Below, in pieces: positions 59,401 through 64,000 of a DNA stretch of 64,000 nucleotides (its first letter is position 1; each line of letters opens with the position of its first letter). Position numbers and translations under genes: made by a program. The stretch is from Embleya scabrispora (GTDB lineage Bacteria > Actinomycetota > Actinomycetes > Streptomycetales > Streptomycetaceae): positions 6,448,001 through 6,512,000 of the forward strand of contig NZ_MWQN01000001.1 in the NCBI RefSeq assembly GCF_002024165.1, given 5' to 3'. Below the pieces are notes generated by a model. It was given only the letters and a program-made list of their open reading frames with translations, searched no databases and was not told the origin of the DNA.

Positions 59401-61029
59401 GAGCAGGCCCGCGCGGAGAGCGAGGAGTCGGCCGCACAGGGCACCCTGGACCGGCTCACCGCCAAGGTGCGCCGACAGGCCGCCGAGCTGCTGGACGGAT
59501 TCGACGGCTCCGACGGCCCCTCGCGCCTGGCCGCCGCCGGTCGCGCCGAGGACCACGTACGCACCCTGGAGGGGCGCGCCGACGCGGCCAGCGAACTGCT
59601 CGGCCGACTGCGCGGCGAGGTGGAGCGGCACGCGCCCGCCGAGGGCCGCGAGCACCACCTGGACCTGCCCGAGGAGCAGCGACCCCGCGACGGCGCACAC
59701 GCGCAGGAGTTGTTGCGGGCCGCCGGCGCCGAGCACGCGACGCGGACCGAGGAGGTCGCGTCGGCCCGCGAGACGCACGGGCGCCTGGCGCGCGAGCACA
59801 CCGACGCCGAGCACGCGGCCGGCGCGTTCGGCGAGGTGGCGGGCTCCCTCACGGACACGCTGCCGGCGGTGCCGGCGGACCCCGAGCAGCCGGCCGCGAC
59901 GCCGTTCGCGGGTCCGGTCGCCGACGCCCGAGACGCGGCGACCACGTGCCGGCGCGCGCTGCGGGCCGCGGCGGCCGACCTGTCCGCCGCCGAGGCCCAG
60001 GTCCGCGAGCGCACCGAGACGCTGGTGCGGCACGCGGGCGCGACCCGCTTCGAGCAGGTCCGGATGCCCGCACGGCAGCAGATCCGGGAGTTGCCGCCGG
60101 CCGCGCTCGCCGAGCACGCACCCGCCTGGTCGGCGGCCTTCGCGCCGCGACTGCGGGTGCTCACCGACGAGCTGCGCCAGATCGAACGCAACCGGGACAG
60201 CATCGTGGACCGGATGCGCGGGATGGTGGAGGCCGCGCTGACCACGCTGCGCGCCGCGCAGCGGTTGTCCCGGCTGCCGGAGGAGCTGGGCGAGTGGTCC
60301 GGGCAGGAGTTCCTGCGGATCCGCTTCGACGAGCCGGACGCGGCGGCCCTGGTCGAGGCGCTGGGCGAGGTGGTCGACGAGGCGACCCGGACGATCCGGC
60401 GCGGCCGCGACGGTACGGTCGGCGGGGTGCGGCGGGACGGGATGACGCTGCTGCTGCGCGGGGTGCACGCGGCGCTGCGCCCGCGCGGGGTGCAGGTGGA
60501 GATCCTCAAGCCGGACTCGGTGTTGCGGGCCGAACGGGTGCCGGTGGGGCAGATGGGTGACGTGTTCTCCGGCGGCCAGTTGCTCACCGCCGCGATCGCG
60601 CTCTACTGCACGATGGCGGCGCTGCGCAGCAACGACCGCGGCCGGGCCCGGCACCGGCACGCCGGGACGTTGTTCCTGGACAACCCGATCGGGCGGGCCA
60701 ACGCGTCGTATCTGCTGGAGCTCCAGCGCGCGGTGGCGGATGCGCTGGGGGTGCAACTGGTGTACACGACGGGGCTGTTCGACACCACGGCGCTGGCCGA
60801 GTTCCCGCTGGTGGTGCGGCTGCGCAACGACGCCGACCTGCGGGCGGGGCTGAAGTACATCTCGGTCGAGGAGCACCTGCGGCCCGGACTGCCGGTGCCG
60901 CAGGAGCCGGACGCACCGCAGATCGTCGGCGAGATCCACGCGACCCGGGTCTTCCGCAAGCCGGTCGAGTCGGTCGAGCCGGTCGAGGCACCGGAGGCGG
61001 GGGAGACCGTGGCGGAGCCGATCGGCTAG
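56443..61029 (+). CDS. MukB/MksB/JetC-like SMC ATPase with Asp-Asn Walker B
   Basis: A 1,528-residue SMC-type protein: N-terminal ATPase half, long Ala/Glu/Arg-rich coiled coils (about 270-610 and 740-1300), a hinge-like globular part near 610-730, and the C-terminal ATPase half. Walker A is FLENGGGKSVLLK (GKS at 68-70), lacking the usual first glycine. The ABC signature region is FSGGQLLTAAIALY (about 1375), and Walker B is LFLDNPIGRAN (about 1410) with Asn where SMC, Rad50 and MukB have the catalytic Glu. It ends YTTGLFD and RLRNDADLRAG. It would extrude or clamp DNA with the two upstream subunits. No JetD-type nuclease gene is nearby. Confidence 0.85.
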   Translation: MYELSRVRLFSIGPAGARYADTVLDLRGVGAPVPDPAPRQAQLFEGEPVGPPRRPAPAGVLFLENGGGKSVLLKLIFSVMLPGHRNTLGGASSGVLRKFLLADDCGHVALEWQHVLTGETVVVGKVSEWRGRQVSSDPRKFAESWYSFRPGPGLTLDALPVQVGGRRRTMRGFRDAMTELHKVYPDVDVVWEEIHDRWIEHLNLLGLDPELFRYQREMNADEGEAAGLFAVKNDADFVDLLLRAVSDPADTDGLADLVDGFAVKLAQRAELTAERDFVEGAVELLDAVGEAASRRTRVRAVHRNAEDAARGLGRELGARAERERERAAELARRVADSAAAVDAAERARAHAALVTAEITHRHAGMRLTAAEKDAARIKRELGDARGLHAAWLATEAVLRHRAAVDRAERVDVAIRAAERDAAPALAARQDAASALVRALHAAAAGAEGRADTEERRAAELQERGERAQRAATTAATEAQRTRSEAAHLRGRLAEVGAELELAVEAGWIDDDGDPAESAARASDEEKAAATAWTEARAGAEQAAARVREAESARGRAELAAARAADRLGVAEADLTAVHDNATALAAEPRVRELLGPDAESAIGEQAARTFDRAADVLRELLAEAVGEGERTLFHLRTGAADDSRILAALGDGGLLPAGPDVLAAVELLGEHGIPALPGWRYLAQSVPAERHAAVLAARPQLVDGVIVTMHNAMERARDVLAEAALLPRSAVAVGTPQALLEPGEERADTFLVPPNPAMHDERAADTERDALRRRAGERQEAIRERAARLEADRALAGRLATWRAACPAGRLDELFEAVADARVELAAAQAAGEAAEIAAVTAEQDRAQAVDRRDRRMDAAQTARRRADALAGLAFRLRERAGWARRIRELEQETTEHEAGAEADRLLARTADEDRRQAQRSADDARRTARALREERAEITGASEEPVADEAADEAAARASLPALREAYRTARALYEKVGVGADLRAEQARAESEESAAQGTLDRLTAKVRRQAAELLDGFDGSDGPSRLAAAGRAEDHVRTLEGRADAASELLGRLRGEVERHAPAEGREHHLDLPEEQRPRDGAHAQELLRAAGAEHATRTEEVASARETHGRLAREHTDAEHAAGAFGEVAGSLTDTLPAVPADPEQPAATPFAGPVADARDAATTCRRALRAAAADLSAAEAQVRERTETLVRHAGATRFEQVRMPARQQIRELPPAALAEHAPAWSAAFAPRLRVLTDELRQIERNRDSIVDRMRGMVEAALTTLRAAQRLSRLPEELGEWSGQEFLRIRFDEPDAAALVEALGEVVDEATRTIRRGRDGTVGGVRRDGMTLLLRGVHAALRPRGVQVEILKPDSVLRAERVPVGQMGDVFSGGQLLTAAIALYCTMAALRSNDRGRARHRHAGTLFLDNPIGRANASYLLELQRAVADALGVQLVYTTGLFDTTALAEFPLVVRLRNDADLRAGLKYISVEEHLRPGLPVPQEPDAPQIVGEIHATRVFRKPVESVEPVEAPEAGETVAEPIG

Positions 61030-61044
61030 CGCGAGGCCGATCGA

Positions 61045-61590
61045 TCAGGCCGGCGGGCCCGGGGCCGCGGGGAACGGCGCGTATACCGCGTCGCTGCGGT
61101 CCCGTCGGCCCGTGCGCAGCCCCTCGGGCACCGGCCACTGCCCGGCCGCGTCGTCGACCCGGACCCACTCGGTGGTGGCCACCCGGCGGGCGATCCGCCA
61201 CACGCCGTCGCGCCGGGCGAAGTCGTCGATGTAGCGGAAGCCGGTGGTCAGGTTGCCGCGCGGCGCCGGGTCGGCGCTGCGGTGGAAGGCGATCCCGTAC
61301 GTCTCCGAACGGGCGAGATCGGGCGTGTCGTCGCGGAAGTCCACCAGGTGGTTGCCGGTCAGATGCATGGTCGATGTGTATCGGGGGAGCAATCGCCCGA
61401 TCCACCCGAGGAATTCGTCCACCGTCCCGGTGAAGCTGCCGTGTTCGTCGGTGGCGTCGGGGTGGTAGCACGCGCGGACGGCGTCGAGGTCCATCCGGTC
61501 GATGCCCCGGCAGTACCGCGACACCACGTCGCGAATCGCCTGCCGGTCGATGAGTCTGCGCAGCTCCACGTCCCCGCCGAAGTCGTCCAT
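61045..61590 (-). CDS. NTF2-like / SnoaL-like protein
   Basis: A 181-residue protein of the cone-shaped NTF2 fold: LIDRQAIRDVVSRYCRGIDRMDLDAVRACYHPDATDEHGSFTG is the standard opening, followed by HLTGNHLVDF and TTGFRYIDDFARRDGVWRIARR. Relatives bind or isomerise small hydrophobic molecules, or act as non-catalytic dioxygenase subunits; the ligand here is unknown. TAGTGT precedes the ATG by eight bases with no ribosome site, so the mRNA may be leaderless. It is convergent with the SMC gene. Confidence 0.85.
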   Translation of the reverse strand: MDDFGGDVELRRLIDRQAIRDVVSRYCRGIDRMDLDAVRACYHPDATDEHGSFTGTVDEFLGWIGRLLPRYTSTMHLTGNHLVDFRDDTPDLARSETYGIAFHRSADPAPRGNLTTGFRYIDDFARRDGVWRIARRVATTEWVRVDDAAGQWPVPEGLRTGRRDRSDAVYAPFPAAPGPPA

Positions 61591-61689
61591 GACGCACGAC
61601 ACTACGGTCGGGAGGCATGGATCTCCTCGGCCGGGGGGACACGGAACACCTCCGGGCAGCGACGACGTGGCGACGACAAGGGTGATCGG

Positions 61690-62814
61690 ATGGAACCGGC
61701 TCTGCGCGAACACGCGGGCGCCGTACGGGAGCTGGCCTCGCGCCTGCTCGACGCGATGCTGAGCGACGCCGGGGTGCGGTCGGCCGGTGGCGACGTGGTG
61801 TGCTCGCCGACCGGCCTGTGGCTGGCCCTCGCGGTGCCGGCCGTCGGCGCGGACGGGGACACCGCCGAGGAGTTGGCCGACGTGGTCGGTCTGGCCTGGC
61901 CGGAGGCGGCGCCCGCGGTGGACGCGGTGGCGCGCGAGCTGGCCGCGATCGAGGCGCTCGCGGTGGCCACCGGGGTGTGGAGCGCGGCGCCGCTGCGGGC
62001 CGAGTTCCGGGCCTCGCTGGCGGAGGTCGAATTCGGGTCGCCGGTGGAGGCGGACGCGCTGGACCGGTGGGTCGCGCGGGCCACCGATGGGCTGATCGAG
62101 CGGATGCCGGTGCGGATCTCCGAGGCGACGCGGCTGCTCGTGGTCGGCGCGCTCGCGCTGCGCGCCCGCTGGCGGGACGGGTTCGATCCCGCGCGCACGC
62201 GCGATCGGCCGTTCCGTGCCGCCGACGGCGCCCGGGAGCCGGTCCCGATGATGCACCGGGAGGTGCCCGCCGCCGATGTGTGGACGATCGACGGCCGCGA
62301 CGGCGAGGTCACCGTGGTGGAACTGCCGTGCGCGGGGGAACGGCCCGCAAGGGTGCGCTTCGCGCTCGGCCCGCCGCAGGCCCCGCCGGCGTCGGTGATC
62401 ACCGCCGGGTGGGCGCCGCGCGAGACGGGCAAGCCGTACGAGGGCGCGGCGGTGGAGGTGGCCGTGCCGCGCTTCGAGCTGCGCACCCGGCTCGACGTGG
62501 TGCCGCGGCTGCGGGAGCTCGGCGTGGCGGCGCCGCTGGGCGATGCCGCGGACTTTCGCTGGGCGAGCGACGAGCCGGTACGGATCGACGCGATGGTCCA
62601 GGAGTCGCTGCTGCGGGTCACCGAGGAGGGCGTCGAGGCGGCGGCGGTGAGCGCCGTCCAGCTCACCCCCGTGAGCTGGACCCCCAAGCCGCGTCCGGTG
62701 TGCTTCGACCGGCCCTTCGCGTGTGTGGTGACGGATCCCACCGGCTACGTGCCGCTGTTCGCGGGTTACCAGGCCACGGTGCCCCGGGAAGCGGCGGCGC
62801 CGACCTCCCGGTAG
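61690..62814 (+). CDS. Serpin-family protease inhibitor
   Basis: A 374-residue serpin without a signal peptide, so probably cytoplasmic unless exported in another way. The shutter and breach regions are recognisable (ALALRARWRDGFDPARTRDRPF; MHREVP), and the hinge of the reactive loop is TEEGVEAAAVSAVQ (311-324) with the short, alanine-rich residues needed for loop insertion. Counting from Gly314 as P15 puts P1-P1' at Val328-Ser329, pointing to an elastase-like target protease. The C-terminal FDRPFACVVTDPTGYVPLFAGY closes the fold. The ATG has AAGGGTGAT upstream. Inhibitory function is inferred from the hinge. Confidence 0.87.
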   Translation: MEPALREHAGAVRELASRLLDAMLSDAGVRSAGGDVVCSPTGLWLALAVPAVGADGDTAEELADVVGLAWPEAAPAVDAVARELAAIEALAVATGVWSAAPLRAEFRASLAEVEFGSPVEADALDRWVARATDGLIERMPVRISEATRLLVVGALALRARWRDGFDPARTRDRPFRAADGAREPVPMMHREVPAADVWTIDGRDGEVTVVELPCAGERPARVRFALGPPQAPPASVITAGWAPRETGKPYEGAAVEVAVPRFELRTRLDVVPRLRELGVAAPLGDAADFRWASDEPVRIDAMVQESLLRVTEEGVEAAAVSAVQLTPVSWTPKPRPVCFDRPFACVVTDPTGYVPLFAGYQATVPREAAAPTSR

Positions 62815-62816
62815 CC

Positions 62817-63102
62817 GGGGGCCGGGCACATCCGCCTGGACCACGGTCATGGCCGGCCGGACCGGCTCGTGTCGCGTACACGTGCGGCCGATGGCCGCGC
62901 GTGGGCCGGCGGCGAACGTCGCGCCGCCCACCTCGACGGTCGTCGTGCCCTCGTGCACGTGCACGTGCAGAAGCTCGCGCGTACCGGTCGGGCGCACGTC
63001 GGCGGACACCTCGCCGTGTGCCGCCGGACGCGGTTCCCACACCTCGGTGAACGGTGCGGAGGGCTCGTCGATCGGCGGCGGAGCACCCGTTCCCGGCCGC
63101 AT
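62817..63102 (-). pseudogene. Possible truncated gene, no proper 3' end
   Basis: A minus-strand reading frame from an ATG at 63102 gives a protein-like stretch (EVWEPRPAAHGEVSADVRP, RELLHVHVHEGTTTVEVGG) with coding-type third positions, but it has no stop before running antisense through the serpin gene. It could be a gene cut off by a rearrangement, or just GC-driven chance. No family is recognised. Confidence 0.25.
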
Positions 63103-63400
63103 GACCGGGTCGGCGCGCCGTCGCCGTCGCGGTCGCCGCGGTCACCACGGCCGACCGAAGCGTGTCCGCGCTCACCTGGGCATTCGGGGTCGAACCCGCC
63201 GACCGGGCGCGCACCCTGGCCGCCTACCGCGCGGTGGTCACCCTCGAGATCAGCCTCGGCGCCCCGGCCATCGGCCCGAACGACGCGGCGGCGTTCCGCG
63301 GTCGTGCCCGTCGACGCCGCCGTGCTCGTCCGGGTGGCCGGGCCGCTCACGACGATCCCGGTGCCGCCGGCTCGGACGGCGAACACGCACGTCGGCACGC
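63101..63400 (+). pseudogene. Possible frameshifted gene remnant
   Basis: Protein-like sequence changes frame twice: ATG at 63101, then a hydrophobic frame (VAVAVAAVTTADRSVSALTW, DRARTLAAYRAVVTLEISLG) up to about 63298, then AVVPVDAAVLVRVAGPLTTI in the next frame to about 63400, after which a GC-rich minisatellite begins. Each piece has good codon use only in its own frame. This suggests a decayed membrane or exported protein gene. Sequencing error could give the same picture. Confidence 0.3.
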
Positions 63401-63404
63401 CGCC

Positions 63405-63600
63405 CGCCCGGCCGCCGCGCTGCCCGGTCGCGCTCCCCGCCGCCGCGCTGCCCGGCCGCTGCGCCGCTGCCCCGCCGCCGCGCTGCCCGGCCGCCGCGTT
63501 GCCCGCCGCCCCGCTGCCCCGTTGCCCGGCCGCCCCGCCGCCCCGCCGCCCGGTCGCCCCGCCGCCCGGTCGCCCCGCTGCCCGGCCGCCCAGCTGCCGA
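63405..63600. repeat. Short-period GC minisatellite
   Basis: About 200 bp made of CGCTGCCCGGCCGC, CGCCGCCCGGTCGCC and similar 14-16-bp words. All six frames are largely open, with Gly/Arg/Ala repeats on the minus strand. It separates the decayed sequence from the LLM gene. Confidence 0.8.
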
Positions 63601-63700
63601 CGCTCGCCATTGGCGCGAGCGGCGCGTCGTGCGCACGGCCGCGCTGTGGTAGTCCTGATCGACCACCACGACCGTCTCGGGAGTACGCGAAGGAGCACGC

Positions 63701-64000
63701 ATGGATCAGGCCCGCTTCGGGATCACCGTTCCGCTCAACGCCCCGCTCACCGAACACCCCCGCCTGATCCGCGAGTTGCGCAAGGCGGGCTACACCGACG
63801 TCTGGTCGGCCGAGGTGGACGGCTCGGACGGCTTCACCCCGCTCGCCGTGGCGGCCCTCGCCGACCCGGACGTGCGCCTGGGCACCGCGATCGTCTCGCC
63901 GTACACGCGCGGCCCGGCCACCCTGGCGATGACCGCGGCGGCACTCGCCGAGGTCGCCCCCGGCCGCTTCCACCTGGGCCTCGGTGCCGGCTCCGCGCCG
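63701..64000 (+). CDS. LLM-class F420-dependent oxidoreductase, 3' end outside window
   Basis: The first 100 codons of a luciferase-like monooxygenase-fold protein: FGITVPLNAPLTEHPRLIREL, GYTDVWSAEVDGSDGFTPLAVAA, VRLGTAIVSPYTRGPATLAMTAAALAEVAPGRFHLGLGAGS. The last block is the typical coenzyme-binding loop of F420-dependent family members common in actinomycetes. Substrate unknown. ATG with AAGGAG six bases upstream. The sequence is cut by the window end. Confidence 0.92.
   Translation, partial: MDQARFGITVPLNAPLTEHPRLIRELRKAGYTDVWSAEVDGSDGFTPLAVAALADPDVRLGTAIVSPYTRGPATLAMTAAALAEVAPGRFHLGLGAGSAP

Noticed and set aside
61030-63700. Search for a JetD-type nuclease downstream of the SMC gene
   Set aside because: Only an NTF2-like protein, a serpin and decayed sequence are present; no toprim-like frame seen on either strand.

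Overview
The window is very GC-rich (strong G/C bias at third codon positions, many GTG starts, 4-bp GTGA/ATGA gene overlaps, WhiB-like protein, DUF2637 protein, class B penicillin-binding lipoprotein, F420-type LLM oxidoreductase). It reads as chromosomal DNA of a Streptomyces-like actinomycete (Streptomycetales; the genus cannot be fixed from sequence alone). It is essentially all host backbone: I see no phage, integrase, IS element, tRNA, rRNA or CRISPR array.

Layout. 0-10 kb: 3' part of pheT, then three related GT-C-type membrane glycosyltransferases on the minus strand, with a short-chain dehydrogenase and a 0.9-kb repeat array among them. 10-17 kb: the arginine pathway argC-J-B-D, an 11-codon arginine-rich leader ORF, argR, a drastically deleted argG remnant, and argH. 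17-21 kb: a translationally coupled alpha/beta hydrolase, wax ester synthase/DGAT and SDR, then a GNAT acetyltransferase. 21.5-24.5 kb: a leaderless Cys/Met-rich leader peptide upstream of the methionine ABC importer metN-I-Q. 24.5-39 kb: a cobalamin riboswitch and a B12 cluster (chelatase-like ChlID protein, cobO, cobB, cobL, cobE/cbiG-C, cobC, a giant bluB-cobT fusion, cobA). 39-41 kb: repeats and a SpoU-type RNA methyltransferase. 41-53 kb: unknown and regulatory genes (DUF2637, Ser/Thr kinase, phosphoribosyltransferase, WhiB-like protein, PBP, small proteins, HEAT-like protein). 53.8-61 kb: a three-gene MukF/MukE/MukB-like (MksFEB/Wadjet JetABC-like) SMC system with no JetD nuclease beside it. 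61-64 kb: NTF2-like protein, an inhibitory-type serpin, decayed sequence and the start of an LLM oxidoreductase.

How the parts work together. The arg genes are drawn up as one regulated unit: a near-consensus promoter overlapping candidate ArgR half-sites in front of argC, coupled genes, and a codon-based leader before argR. argG here is only a 56-codon in-frame skeleton coupled to argH, so a functional argG must lie elsewhere or the strain needs arginine. MetNIQ and the B12 genes are neighbours and each carries an RNA-level sensor (Cys/Met leader ORF; B12 riboswitch), which fits the link between methionine and cobalamin metabolism.

The most unusual items are the two amino-acid-matched leader ORFs, the argG skeleton, the JetD-less SMC operon with an Asp-Asn Walker B, a 25-copy intergenic repeat family whose clusters begin 2-13 nt after stop codons, and at least four further unrelated GC-rich minisatellites in intergenic gaps.
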